A DNA stretch of 64,000 bases from Physcomitrium patens (Eukaryota > Streptophyta > Bryopsida > Funariales > Funariaceae), in contig NC_037253.1 of assembly GCF_000002425.4 (NCBI RefSeq), positions 7,815,311-7,879,310 on the forward strand. Direction: 5' to 3'. The notes beneath the pieces are model-generated. The model worked only from the letters and a program-made list of their open reading frames with translations, did no database searches and was not told the origin of the DNA. Position 1 is the stretch's first letter. Each line of letters starts with the position of its first letter. Made by a program: the position numbers and the translations under genes. Positions 26,407-39,400 of this stretch are shown here, piece by piece.

Positions 26407-28293
26407 TCAAACCGTTGCTGTCGACCGCCAGGTCATATTGGTGAGCCCATAGAAATTGCGGAACAGACCACCAAGAGAAAGCTTAGAGCTTGGAAGCTCA
26501 GGTTCTGGTCGAGGAAGCCCCTTTACTTCCAAGATTGAGTGACCCAACGACTTCCGCATAGTTTCTACAACATTCATATTCACAGGGGAGCCAGACGCAT
26601 CAACCACATAAAATACATTCACAGCCTTGTCGTCTCGTGTGGTGATGTCCGCACGGGCAACTGAAAGTCCGTTTTCGCGGAACAATCTAGTAACGTCTGA
26701 CAGGAGACCTATTCGGTCGCTCATGCAGAGCTCCAACCTCAAACCCTGCAATTGACAACGACCCATAAGTATTTGCGTGCAACAGCACCAGACACAAGGA
26801 TGGAACAAATTGGTGACATACTCGAAGGTCAAAAGTATTAGTTCTATTATCAACCTCAGAACCTTTTTTATGTTTTTTTCTCGAAGGGCAGTGATACTCT
26901 GTTCAGGAAGAGTGAAAAGTTGAGTACCTCACTGGTCCTGCGGTTGATGGCGGCCTCAAGACAGACTTTCAGGTGCTCCGCGTCTGCGGTGTCGAGCGTA
27001 CAACCGTTCACATGACGAATGAAAAACTCCTGGGACGTTTCAGGGCCTGGCGAGTTGATCAAAGCGTGGTATATCACATACTGCATGTCGGTCAGTGTGC
27101 AGACGATATCAAACAAGAGCTTCGATCGGTCCTTGCATTGAATGCTGACGACTGAATACCCACGCTCGTTTCTCTTGATTTGGATCACCGGCCTCTGCTG
27201 GGGGTTTCCAGAAACATGTGGCACTTCATTCACTCTATCGTCATACATCAGCTGATGAAGCCGTCTCTCTACATGGGTTATCTCGGTCGCATATTCTATC
27301 TTACATCTTGCCACTTCTTCATCATGATCACCTTTCATGACCTTGGATAACTGCCCCCTGATGTGGTCAAGCTTCGACTGAGCCGTGATGGGGCGACCTG
27401 TGTTAATATCGTTGAAGTAAATGATGGAGGCCACCCGTTGATTGTGAGTCCATACCTCCGCACCGTTCACGTTGCACTCTAACCTTGTAAGAACCGCAGA
27501 TATTTCAGACAGAAGACCAGGTCTATCAGGCCCTGTTAGTTCAATAACTGTGTGCTCGGAGCAGGTCAGGCCTGTCGAACGACGCAGATGATCTGCCGAT
27601 GATTTCTCTCTCCTAGTCCTGTACCCAAGTGACTGCAACAAACAAATCACAGCTCAGACCGTTGCACTTCTGGAAGATTTGAGAGAAAGATGAGAAATCA
27701 TAAACAGATGGCGGCTGCAGAGGAGTGAGGCAAAGTATGACGAACCTTGAGTATATGGTCGCAGGTACGCTTGTCCAAGGTTTTGTTTCCATTGGAATCG
27801 ACAACGTGGAATACTGCAAGTCCAAAACAATTAATTAGCCACAAGGGACTAAGACGAAGAGTCTTGCAAGAAGCTATCAAACACTTCCAAAAACAGAACG
27901 CACAAAGAACGAAGAAACTGACCATCCATAAACCATCCGAGGTCGTGAAAGATGTCGGACTTAGTAATTGTCAGATCAAGGTCAGTAAGCACTTGTACAA
28001 CATTCAGCAGTATGCCATGCCTGTTGGCACTGTACACTTTCACGACAGTGGCATTCTCATTAGCCTCAGTTTCGACTGTCACCCTGCGGATTCAAAACAC
28101 AAGCATGTGAGGCTTGGTTTGACGTGCACACCTCGACAGTACAACATTCAGGAAAGGATGGTCTAATCGCATGCACACACGTTTGAGATATGAATGAAGG
28201 ATTGTGTAAGAAAAAAGCATACTTGGGAGGGTTGAAGCTGGAGAAGGTTGTCTCGTAATCGGGATCAAAATATGGCCACCTCAAATTTCCCAT
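26407..28293 (-). CDS. ACT-domain-repeat (ACR) protein with four ACT domains, five exons
   Basis: Exons in transcript order: 28293-28223, 28083-27923, 27813-27746, 27632-26928 and 26745-26407. All phases agree and the product is 447 aa, the usual ACR length. ACT domains bind small ligands, often amino acids, and plant ACR proteins are thought to be sensors or regulators rather than enzymes. The start MGNLRWPYFDPDYE followed by FNPPKVTVE is a family hallmark. ACT1 (about 36-110) has ANRHGILLNVVQVLTDLDL and GWFMDVFHVVD; ACT2 (about 128-205) has ELTGPDRPGLLSEISAVL; ACT3 (about 258-335) has CKDRSKLLFDIVCTLTDMQY; ACT4 (from about 337) has CMSDRIGLLSDVTRLFRENG. No uridylyltransferase domain is present, unlike bacterial GlnD, as normal for plants. 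An AG acceptor near 28,408 suggests an upstream noncoding exon. No frameshift or lost motif is seen. Confidence 0.92.
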
Positions 28294-30180
28294 AACCGTT
28301 ACTGAGCCGATAATCCCGTGTGTGGGAGTACAGTAATTTCTCAAGAGCACTCTGCGACGAACCTCTTGTACTTCTAATGATTGATGATGCTGTAATGACA
28401 GTATCACTGCAAAACCACCGCATGGTTAGTCAATAGAAGGATGGACTATACAATAGATAGTACGAAAAAATTCAGACTACAAAGGCCCTTGCGACAGCGA
28501 TCAGAAGATCCCTTGGCACCAATCAGGGGCATGAGCTGATACAAGGCTGCTGAATAGAGCACTGTGACACCGAGATCAGCGATCAAGAGGAAAGTTTCTG
28601 TCGTTACTACCTGATGCACCGATGCTCTGTTTCACTCTGTTCGCGGCACACTTGGAAGTCACTCGGTCTTCACGTTAGAAATTAACACTATTTGCGACGG
28701 CAAAGAGCAAGTTCGCGGGATAGGAGATTTAGTTAGAAGCGAGGACTACCCGGAGTCGTTTCACATTTATGAAAGAAATCACGTTCTTCCAGGGGGAAAT
28801 CGGGTCAACCATCGAGCGGGCAACACTAGCGCTCTCCATCTAAAAATGTACAACAGATATCTAATTGCGCATGCCACGAGGCACCACTTTACTCAAACTG
28901 GTGAAAGCGCCAACTATCTACTACCAGCTGCCCTTTCTTGATCACACCACCACGACGAATTCCTCTAAATCAATAGTTTAGCCTTCCCCTGGACCGAGTT
29001 CGATTTTTGACGGTCCCTTCAAATTTCGCGTAGCCAACTGGTGCTAATCTCGAAGACTACAAGTTCCACCACAATCGATCAGATAATGAGAAATACAAAT
29101 CCCTTCCGCAACTCTCAAGCCACAGTCTGATTAAAACTTCGCTCAAGATCTCCAGAACCACGCTACCGATCAATAGAGCGACGAGACGGGTCCCAAACCA
29201 TCAAATCCGTACCCTACTCTGCCTCCAAACACCAACAGGCCACACCGATCCAGCACACGCATCAATCGCCCTCACTTCTGATGAACACAATCTCTCCAGT
29301 CCTTTCCCTTCCCCTCGTCACTTTCGCTCTCCCATCAATCAATAATCCCTTCTACCGAACTCTATCTTACAGCGCTCTCAACGGCTTTCTTCCCGAAGTC
29401 GCGCTCTCGAACGACCAAGCTAGGTCTACAATCAACGAATGATCACCATCACACCCAACCACCCACCAACAGCTCCCAGAATACGCTTCGGCGAAATGGG
29501 TAAATACACGGAGTTCGCACCCCGCAACGGAGCGGAACCACGCGCCTCTAGTAGCTCAGCCCCAAGACTAACGTGGTGGCACACATTTCGAGACACCGAG
29601 GGCTTTCCAACATGTGGTAGTTTGCTTTGACCAGTCTGCAGTGCACGACTAACCCTACACGGCACGCGCGCACTACAGGGCTTCGGACTCAATGGGGCAG
29701 CAGCAGCAGCACTGCACCTCACACAACGCACAGCTGAGGTCTGCAGCAAAATGCTCTCTTCCTCTATGTGTGTGTTTCTCGCTCTCTCTCTCTCTCTCCC
29801 GGTCTCTGTCTCTCATACGAAACCCGTAGAGTTTTGAACCAGACAAGGCACGGTCACGGAAGGGGCAGCTACTACCTTGGTGGCGTGGTCTTCGGATCTC
29901 TCCTTCCTCCGTGGGACAATCAGTCAGGCGCCACATTCACATCCTTCCTCACCTTGGTCTCTCGTTCTTCATTTCACTGCTTGTCTTCGTTAATGTATGC
30001 CAGGTCTGCTTTTTGTTTGAAGTACTGCAAGGGCCGCTGCAAAAATAGGACCAAGTGCCACCTGCGACGTGTCCAGCCCACGCGGGTCCCACACTTCAGG
30101 CCAAGCTCCCCAAGGGCGGTGGCTTCGGAGCTCACCTCTGAGCAGGTAAAACAATTGCTGCGCCGTTACCGAAATTAACT
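28294..30180 (-). promoter_or_regulatory. Upstream and 5' leader region of the ACT-repeat gene
   Basis: GC-rich sequence with many C-rich tracts. It includes a leader exon fragment at 28,294-28,407, a CT microsatellite at 29,781-29,799, and overlapping frames on both strands (for example 29,768-30,178 on plus) without known domains. This is the expected composition of a promoter plus leader for the minus-strand gene. A separate small plus-strand gene ending at 30,178 cannot be ruled out: its C-terminal third is Cys/Arg-rich, but it has no support beyond being open. Confidence 0.4.
29781..29799. repeat. (CT)n microsatellite
   Basis: A short pure CT run, preceded by a GT run. CT-rich tracts near transcription starts are common in plant promoters. 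Confidence 0.9.
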
Positions 30181-31390
30181 AACCACATATGACTAAAACG
30201 AAACAAGATATCAAAGTAGCCTTCTGGGCTGCGAACTGCAGTCAGACGATGGGTCAAACACGTGGTGGCCAATCTCTCGTAACTAATTCCTTCATTGCAA
30301 GTTTGTGAAGATCATGCACTGCACCGCACCGCACGCAGTTGTTGCACAGACCCACATCACAGAATTTGTTCGTTTGTATGTTTGCATTTCTTCCTCGAAT
30401 TCTCTTATATCATTCTTCGTTTTTTGTTGGTGGGCATTCAATGTGTGTGTAAATGTGTTAATTTTGAGTGTTGGCGAAGGTGTCGGTGATTCATAGGAGG
30501 CGATGACGACGGTCATGGGTCTTGGCTGTGGCCTCCATCGATGGAGCCATGCGAGCTTCACAAGTCTCAATCCTTCACATTATCGTCCATGTTTCATACA
30601 TCTGCGTGTTTATTAATCCATCCGTTAGTTCTTTCGTGTGTGGGTGAATGAGCATCGTAAACAGAATTCTGTATGCTGGTGGTGTTCCCTTTCATTGAAT
30701 GTGTGGATGATAAAAACAAATAGAAAAACCGTGTGACTACTTTTGTGACTTGATTTCACTCCATGTTGCAATATTATATAGATTGATTTATTGTTATTAT
30801 TATTATTTTTTTAATGTCAAGCTGAGCAGCGTAGTAACTCAACCATGATGGTGAGTGATTGTTTTAAGTGCTACAAATACATAATTTAAAACAAATAAAC
30901 TAAATAAATGATGATGTTTGGTTGTGTTCGTTTGTAAAGTGGATGCTCAACTTTTTGGATATAAACAAAAATAAAACATAAAAATGCTACGAAAACACAT
31001 TTGTTTCGTTTGTTTTCATAGGTTGTCTTGTGTGTCATTTGCATTCATTCAAAGATTCGCTTAAAAAGTACATACATAAATTATTTATATTGATTATTAT
31101 TATTAAAAACACATAACATTAATTTCAACGCATATAAAATTCAGAATATCTCTAAAGAATCTTTTCTAGGAAAAAAATAAAAAATAAAATAAAATACTAA
31201 AATCAATAAAATATAAAAGACTAAATTGAATATACTAACCCGATACCTTGGTAAAAAAATGAGAAAGTAAGAAAATAAAAAATAGTCCAATATAATGTGG
31301 AATCCATAAAATAATGAATGTGCAAAAAATCAACAAAACTTGAACACAATGAACATTCAAAAGAGTATGTACGTATAATACTCATTTATT
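30180..31390. other. Intergenic DNA, no gene seen
   Basis: Gene-like composition to about 30,700, then AT-rich with short tandem A/T runs. No element ends were recognised. Confidence 0.4.
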
Positions 31391-32700
31391 TTCAAGATAA
31401 AGATAGGATTTTTCTACATCCACAGGAAACCCTCAATTCCAGCACCTGTAGAACCCAATAGTGGAATGCTTTCCTTGCGAAAACTGACTCACAATGACAA
31501 TGACGAAAAGGAAAGAATAACCGGAGCTGCTTGAGGTAACAGGCAACCAATAGGAACATCCTCGATGGAATCACAGTTTCTATCAGCAGTCTGATATATT
31601 ACAATTCTTATACTTCCTCATGCATGCACGAATACTTCTAGGGTCAAAAATCGAACACATGCCTACAATCCCAGAAATGAAGAATGCACGGCCACCGGTA
31701 CTCACGGACGACGTTCTCTCTATGCCGACTCTTAGTAGCATGGTCGAATTTTTCAATTTATAATGTTTTGGGCGTTCCTGAAGAGCCGGGGAAAGTTTCT
31801 CTGGACTGGCGGCAAGTCGGGATCAGGTTGCTTGTGGGCGAAGCTGGAGGGCGACAGTGCCGAGAGAGTGGTCTCTTTTGGACAAAGAATCTCGGGTTTC
31901 GGCATCTCTAGCTGCTTCCATGGAATGGCATTCTGAGCATCTGCTGTTGATCGCCGCAGACCCGGCACTCCGCGTAAGCTTGTGGGGACTTTTGAGGCTG
32001 AAGGCTTGACAAAAAGCTGTTTCGCAGGCATTGGAACTCTTCAATCATGGAATCGATTTCCGTAATTGAAAAACATGACAAAACCGATCTGACTAATGTG
32101 AAGGCGACGCTCGAATTGATGCACGCTATCTGGGTGCGAAGCGGTTCTGTTCCGGACAGGTGGAACGATGGACGGTCACCAGTGCAGACGCGGGGGGGCC
32201 CATCGATCTGCGAAGAGGCAGACCTGGCTCCATTGTTTGCTTGCGAGACGCTTTCTGCACCGCCGTTCGATTTAATACGGAGTTTCACACATGTCTTCGT
32301 GGAGAAAGATGGCAGTTAACTCCGTTGCAGAGCGGGTCGACATTTCCATTGCTGTCTAATTCTCTCGAAACACAGCAGCGTTTGAACCATTAATGAGCCC
32401 TGCCCAGAAAAGTATATTGGTCGCGAAAACAAACCCGCCGGTCTTACCAGCACTGTCTATCACTCTCTCTAGCTCTATTATTTTCCTTCCTCTTTGAACA
32501 GAAGCTGGTTTGTCGTTAACGTCGCACGAATATAATACAGTTTAACTCGGGCACCTGTTTCGTGTTCGTTGGATTTTAGCTGTCCAGAGGCCTATTTGAG
32601 GAATGAAAGGACAGCGTGACGGAAACAGCTCTTGTCTCTGTGCATGAAACAGTGGCGTGTCTGCACTATTTCGTCAAATTCTATCCACCCTACAACTGGG
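31390..32700. other. GC-richer block with conflicting frames; possible unrecognised transcript
   Basis: Between 31,690 and 32,390 both strands carry overlapping frames of 75-126 codons (minus 31,753-32,031 and 31,908-32,288; plus 32,047-32,319). None has a domain I recognise, and I could not build a splice model favouring one strand. It may be a leader, an exon of a lineage-specific gene, or noncoding RNA. Confidence 0.3.
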
Positions 32701-32713
32701 AGCCGGTATACGC

Positions 32714-32745
32714 AGCCAATAGCGGGGCGGGGCAGGATATATACA
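32714..32745 (+). promoter_or_regulatory. CCAAT / GC-box / TATA-like core promoter
   Basis: Within about 30 bases, in order, are 'gccaat', 'agcggggcggggc' and 'gatatatac'. The TATA-like element at 32,736-32,744 lies about 64 bases before the ATG at 32,808, leaving room for a start site near 32,770. Confidence 0.5.
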
Positions 32746-32807
32746 GGCCCTTGCTCGGGGAATCGGCGGGCTTCAATCTGCATTACTGAACGGTGGAGAA
32801 TGAAGGC

Positions 32808-33149
32808 ATGACAAAGAACTTGGATCGCGGCCAATTAGGGAGCCTGCGGGGACGGGCGCAGATTGCATCGCCACCGTTGTCACGCTGCATCGGAGTCCCA
32901 GAGGCTGCTAAATTTAACCGATGCAGAAACATTCCAGCATATCTTCCCTTCGTCTGGCTGGAATCCCCCACGGGAAGTGCAGGTGCAGGCACGACATGCC
33001 AACTAGCCCCTGAATTATTCCAAACGGGATCCTCCGCGCTAAATTTTCCTAGCGCACCATTTCGAAAGTGGAGCCCTCGTGGACGACGTTGCCGGGGAGT
33101 GCCAACCCACGAACAGGGCTCTAATCCACTGAAGCCTGCCGATCATTGA
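32808..33149 (+). CDS. Possible orphan gene, 113-aa uncharacterised protein
   Basis: A single-exon frame begins at ATG 32,808 (MTKNLDRGQLGSLRGRAQ) just downstream of a plausible core promoter. The product is basic and rich in Pro, Ser, Gly and Arg, has five or six Cys and no hydrophobic membrane segment, and matches no family I know. It lies in a GC-rich block where long frames arise by chance, so the promoter context is the main support. It may instead be the leader of a longer spliced transcript or noncoding. Confidence 0.3.
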   Translation: MTKNLDRGQLGSLRGRAQIASPPLSRCIGVPEAAKFNRCRNIPAYLPFVWLESPTGSAGAGTTCQLAPELFQTGSSALNFPSAPFRKWSPRGRRCRGVPTHEQGSNPLKPADH

Positions 33150-33735
33150 GCTTCCACTGTTGATTAACCGATCAATCGTGTGCCCAGCCGCGTCGTCTAG
33201 TTGCAGTCATGTCTCGATCCCATGCCGGGACACCGATCACCCAGGCTCCACTATGACGAATCCTGCGCCTGAGGCTTGTGATCGGGGCCCTCGCGTGCGA
33301 GTGCGCCTCGTTTCAGAAACATGGTGCCACAAGCTCAGATTCATCGCCATGGCGAGGTCGAGACTGATCGGGATCTGAATTAAGAAGGATAGAGCTCCGA
33401 CGATGTAGGCGCGCTGCCCAAACACAGCAACGCAGGGGGAGGCACGCCGCATCGCTGGCTCATTGGTGGCCACAGCGTGCCATCCCAAGTTGTCTAGATT
33501 TTTTGTGTGTGTTCTCTGACTCTTTTTCCCGTGATTTAGCTTGTTATTCTTGAGGTGTTGTGTCATGTGTGTGGGTGTGTATGAGAAACAAAGAGTGCCT
33601 GCATGATCTGATCGAGGAGTGCCTCGAAGAAGACCACGATGGTGGCGTCGTTGCTACTGGTGCCCCAAGGCAGTGTTACCGTCATCGATGCTCGGCGACT
33701 TAATGTCATGAATTTCATCACCATGTAACCTACAC
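33150..33735. other. GC-rich intergenic DNA after the orphan candidate
   Basis: Frames on both strands (minus 33,237-33,566, plus 33,160-33,378) overlap and have no recognisable domains. Nothing further was seen. Confidence 0.35.
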
Positions 33736-33738
33736 TTT

Positions 33739-33740
33739 GT

Positions 33741-33779
<39 letters not shown>
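33739..33779. repeat. Compound (GT)n(AT)n microsatellite
   Basis: GT repeats pass directly into AT repeats at the boundary between the GC-richer block and the AT-rich DNA that follows. Confidence 0.95.
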
Positions 33780-33787
<8 letters not shown>

Positions 33788-35659
33788 GTTACACACTTTT
33801 TTCATTTATGGAAGTTACATGAATGCGAAGTATGCCAGTACTTTATTTTAAAAAAACACAAAAAAATAAAAATAAAATAAAAATAAAATAAAAATACTAT
33901 ACAATAAACTGAATAAAATAAAAGCAAATTGGTGTCTGTTCTTGAAATTCGTTGATTGAATTTTTCAGAAAGGGATTCAATTCTTGTTTAATGAAAATCA
34001 TGAAATTCTAAAAAATAAACCATAAAAATTTATACATGAAATCACTGAAAAGAAATTCATTCTCAAATTATATTCTGAATTCTAATTTACCAGAAATCCC
34101 AGACCAAAACTTCTACTTGATCAGAATCACTTATTTTGCAAAAAAAATTGTCATTATATTAAAACAAACTATATTAACATCATGTCATTGTAATCAAATT
34201 TTACTTAGTAATATGATAAACAATGGCCAAATCCTTATAATTGTAAACATACTTATACAAACTCATGACTTAACTGTCATTTAGCAAGCTCTTATGTATA
34301 TGTATATATATATATATATACATATATTGGTTTGGATACAAAAAGACATGCAGAATGATGACGAACACTTTGGTAGAATAGGTGTTGAACTTACATTTTT
34401 ACCACAGTACTAGTATTGGCTCATCTATCCGCAGTACCTTTGTCAATTTTGCCTAGCCCGCTAACCACCCGCTCTCTAAGAGCAACACACGGCAATATCG
34501 TGGGCAAATCCAACAAACTGGTTTAAATAATATAAAATTTTGTCCCAAGTTCATTAGGTGGAACCAATGGTTCAATGGTTGGGGTTTAGAGTTGAGTAAG
34601 GGTGGTTCCAAATTTGATGAAGCCACCAACATGGTAGACAACTAATTGTGCTTTGTTTGTGTTATGCTACAAGTATTGGCCTTAGCCCACCTCCTTGGCT
34701 AACCCCTCTTGCCTTGCCCTCTCTCCACTTTGCTTTCTCCTCGCTCTAAGGCTCCTTGCTCTCTACTCCCTTTGCCCCTTAACTCTAAGTTACAAATTTT
34801 GTTGGCAGACCAAAAAAATAAAATAAATAAATGTTGAAATTGCCCAACAACTATTTGTGGATGAATAAAATAAAATAAAATAAAATACCATTGTGTAAGG
34901 TCATCACCTGTTCCACTCTTGTCGTTGAAGAGAGCCCTGAAAAGTAATTGGAGGGTGATGATTCTTTGTTGTTTTGGGAGCATTTGGGGTTACAACTTCA
35001 TTATTGAAATGATCAAAATTATTACTATTTTTTTATTGTTATTTTCAAATGCTGATGGGTTGGGACATTTTTCAAGCAGTCTCTTGAAACTCGAAGTGGA
35101 CCCACATTCAATTGTCATTGTTGCTGTTATTTTATTATTATTATTATTTTGTGTGTTTTGATTTGTTTGTTTTGTTAGTCACTCTATTTGTTCGTTCGTT
35201 TGTTTGTTTGTTTACTTTTTCACTTCATTTAATTTTTTGTTGTTATTTTTATATTTCCGTTGTTTGAGGCACATCAAGTGGATGAACTACATTCTTTTCG
35301 TTTTCCTTTCTCTTTTCTCAAACAAATGGATTTCTCAAGATTTTTCTGCATAAGATGCTACAAAAGTTTCTTCATACTTTGTTATATTAAACTTCTATTT
35401 CCACGTTTTCATAAATTTTGACACGTGTCCAGGTTTTAGTTTGATGATTTAAAATGTCAATAACAATAAGATAAGTCAAATAAACTCAACCATTAGGAAA
35501 CAACGTAAACAACCAATCAATGACTTCCTCACTACTGGCAAGAATTTATTGGTTGTGATCAAAGACATTCACAAATTATACAAGCTGGCAAACAACACTC
35601 TCTTACTAAAATAAATTAATAAATAAGTATATTTCATCCATTTTTCTCTGTAGAAGTGG

Positions 35660-35660
<1 letters not shown>

Positions 35661-35699
<39 letters not shown>
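35661..35699. repeat. (AT)n microsatellite
   Basis: About 39 bases of uninterrupted alternating TA. Confidence 0.95.
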
Positions 35700-35700
<1 letters not shown>

Positions 35701-36144
35701 TACCTATAGGACAGATATATTGAATACTTCCAATTTCTTATTTATATGATAGTTCCAATGCTATATTTCAGTTAAATCAATACCAACTTAAAATATGAGA
35801 AGTTATTATATTATCAATGTACTCAAAGTTTAATTTTCTGATGTTTAATTACTAATAAAAATTTATGGTTTATAGTAGAGAAGTTCTTTGTAAAGCATAT
35901 TACTTATAATGATTTTTTAGGTAGAAACATACAAAATTAAACAAATACGTATAATAGATGGAAGCTAAAAGTAAAAACTGTCTTCATTGACTTTGTAGAT
36001 AATTATAAATATTTATAATATTTTAATATAGACTATTTTTATATTTTTTTCAAAAAAATCATCTATTCTGTCTTATACTAGGTTCCAAGTCATATCAAAC
36101 ATATATATATATATATATATATATTAGACAACATTTGATATTTG

Positions 36145-36148
<4 letters not shown>

Positions 36149-36186
<38 letters not shown>
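36149..36186. repeat. (AT)n microsatellite
   Basis: About 38 bases of alternating TA; a second run of about 24 bases lies just upstream at 36,101-36,124. Confidence 0.95.
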
Positions 36187-36191
<5 letters not shown>

Positions 36192-37900
36192 TTTAATCTT
36201 TAATATTCTTGTAGATTAATTTTTTTTAGATAATCTAAAGGCAATAAATCTTCTTTAATTGGAATTTCAACATATGTGAATTAAATATAAAATTATTTTT
36301 ATTATTATATAAACAAGAAAAACAAATAGGGTTTTATTTTTATTTTTATAAACGTGTACTATTCTTTCAAGAAAACTCTATCAGTGCCAAGACACATAAT
36401 TCAATTATCTTATTGATACTTTATAAATACATATATATATATATATATTTATTTATATAGAATCGTATATTTAATTTTTAAAAAAAATTCAAATAATTAG
36501 AAATAGAATATTTTCTAAGATAAGTTAATATTTAATATTTTAATATTTTGATAATTAAAATCATGATTTTTAAAATTTTGAAATTGGTTGAAACATAATA
36601 AGAAATTTCATATTATGTTTAGATTCTCAACTCTCATGATTGCTTGGAATCTCAACTCTCATGCATGTATTACAAGCCTGATTAAAAATCTTTAAAGACC
36701 CTCTATGTGTATATCTACATGTCAGTATTTGATGTAATATTTGTTGTTTTGTTGAAAGTAAAATGCTCTAAAATAAGACATGTGTGATATAAATGTGATT
36801 TTTTGAAAATAAAGCATACATGCTAATCATTCAAATTAATTAATTTACATGTTAACTTATATAACCATTTGAATTTAGTTCTTAAAACTAAATGAAATAT
36901 TTAATATGAATATCAAAATTTAATGCATGTCACTTTATTCTCTTTTTTTCCTTCGTTTTCTCTTTTTCTGACTTTCATATTATCTGTTGTGCAATATTTT
37001 TACTCTAAATTTTAGATCTTTCATTGGAAAAAGGAAAAAAACCTACATCACCCGTAAACTATATCAACATTTTAATCATTTCAATCAAAGTTGAAATTTA
37101 TTAAATTGCATGCATGTTGTAAAAAATGATTAAAAATTATTGAAATGTAGTATTTTTTTTAAGATAAAATTTAAAAACTTATTTCTGAAAATGAAAAATA
37201 TTTTATCTTTTTAAATGTTTATTGGTGTAAATTACTCCAGTATTACTTAGTAATTTTAATTTTAACTAAAACATATTATTATAATTTCTTTTTCTTTTGT
37301 AATTAAAAAAAATTCTTATTATCTCAATTATAACACATCAAAATCTACCCACAACTTTTAAATTATAATAATATAAACATATAATTTTGCTTGTAATTTA
37401 AAATAAAATTTATTAAATTATCAATTTTTAGGTAGATATTAGAAGAGTAATGTATATTCATATATATATATATACATACATATAAATACATATAATTGTT
37501 TGTAAACTTTATCTCTAATATAGCTTCTAAAATCGGCTAGTATGGGCTTCCAAACCGTGACTATACACATAAAGTTCTTTCAACTACATCTACTTCAAAT
37601 TTTAACAGTCACATTGATTGCTATTAATTTATTTGTTTTTATATATACAAGCAATGAATGACTAATGGTATTTTTAACATTAAAGTAAAACTTTCAAGTC
37701 CACTTGCATATTGGATGTATTTTTATTATTATAAATATCTACAAGTGAATTTGTACTACTTTGCTCTGTAAACAATTTTCTTCCTATGCATGTAAGTTCT
37801 ACATAAAATGCATGAAATCTCAAATTTAATTTCTCAAAAACTTCATTCAAAATACATGTAGTTCATTGATAAAAGTTAGGCATGTTAATCTCTCCTTACA

Positions 37901-39400
37901 TTTGCTCCCATTCTCATTCTTTTTGAATCACACAACCAAAGCTTGACCATCTTTAGGACCTTGTACAGAGCTCTAAATTAATAATCTGTTTATCTATTTG
38001 CATTCAATTACAAAACTGCAAAATCTTTCCACTTTCCCTCAGTTATTAGAAAAGGATTTCAACCTTCATAATCCAACAGGGCCCAACATTATCATCTTGA
38101 ATCATTGGATCCTGAATGCAAGCTTCATTCATTCTGGAATGCAAACCCTAAACCTGGAGCCACTTTCACACTAGAAATAGGTACTCAATTGAGATCTGTA
38201 CAAGTAAAAGTGTATCACAATTCTTTCCCCATGCCCAAGGTCATCCTTTGGGATGCCTACTTCCAAATCCTCACTTTTCACCCTTTTGCTTTTGATATTT
38301 GTTTTGGAAAGCATGGACAAAACCCTAATTTTGATGGTCAGAGATTTCATATGTTGTTCTCACAGACAATGAACTTCCAACAAATGAGATCATCTGCAAG
38401 TGCTTGCAAGTAAGCTGTCATGTTGGGTAACCATCCCCTTGATTTCCAAACAAATTTTTATAGTGAGTATTCCTTGTCCCACTTATTTGAGTAATAACAA
38501 TCAACTTGAGTAAAACAAATAATAAAACACTCTAGAACTTATCTTCAAAAAGTTGGTATGCAAGGTTGTACCTACATCTTTAAAGTGTAGAAATTAGTCA
38601 GGGGTTATGATGGTTTGCTATTGAGTTTTTGAAATCAATTCTATACATAGCTGGTTTAGGCAGCCTGTAAAACCCGCCTGGAACTGTTTCACTGAATAAA
38701 ATGACAGCTTGATTGCATGGAATGGGTCATGCCATGTGGGCTTGTTCAGCTGTCACACAAGATTGGTAGTGACAAAAGATGTGAAGAAAAGGCATCAATG
38801 CTTAGATCTCCATGAGAAAGAAGCTCCTCCAGTTCGGGCTTCCTTGAAAAGCCAGACAGAGTTTTTATGAGAATGCCTTGTGGTTTGTTCAATCCTGGCC
38901 AACTCCATAAGATTCCATCTTTGTATGTAGTAAAAAGTTTAAGCAAGTATGCAAACTTTGCTGCCAACAACTAGCAACCATTCTTCATTATAAAAATAAC
39001 ACTTTTGTCGAGTTTGCAAGCAATGTAAAATTAGGGTACCCAATCGTTGTTTATTAAGGTAACTTACTTGATTTCCTATTCAGAATAGGGTCTGATTTTG
39101 TGTGAGGTTTCTTTGAGACTCACATTCAATGCTTGGATGAAAAAGAGCATGAATTGGTGGTTATTCCCAAAAAGACTGACTAGGCATGAGGATTGAGATT
39201 CTCTGAGAATACAAGAGCAAACCACATGTGCTTGAATGAATAGGACAAACAAATGCACATCAACAATTGTTGGGTTGCTCAAAAGTGTGTTGGTGTGTTC
39301 TTCAATCAAAAAGGCACTTGTAATGGCTTTGTATTTTTCTTCTATGGAGTAGTTTCACGTTCCAAAGGCACATTGACCTATCAAATTGGTGAAGAGTTGT
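37901..39400. other. Moderate-GC block with possible gene fragments, unidentified
   Basis: Composition is higher than in the flanks. The plus frame 38,105-38,413 (102 codons) and the minus frames 38,746-38,970 and 39,076-39,309 look protein-like in places (for example AKFAYLLKLFTTYKDG), yet match no family I know, and no consistent splice sites connect them. They may be remnants of a decayed gene or repeat. Confidence 0.3.

Larger units (their letters stand above)
33780..37900. other. AT-rich intergenic DNA, no gene seen
   Basis: Very AT-rich sequence with long (AT)n tracts and scattered A-rich runs such as 'aaaataaaataaaa'. A patch at 34,430-34,980 has higher GC and C+T-rich stretches but no motif I recognise. 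No retroelement coding could be read. Confidence 0.4.

Noticed and set aside
29768-30178. 136-codon plus-strand frame with a Cys/Arg-rich tail
   Set aside because: It lies in the GC-rich region upstream of the minus-strand ACR gene, has no domain match, and several equally long frames overlap it on both strands.
38105-39309. Three protein-like frames that could form a gene
   Set aside because: They lie on different strands, have no consistent GT-AG connections, and match no family I know. They are recorded only as a region.
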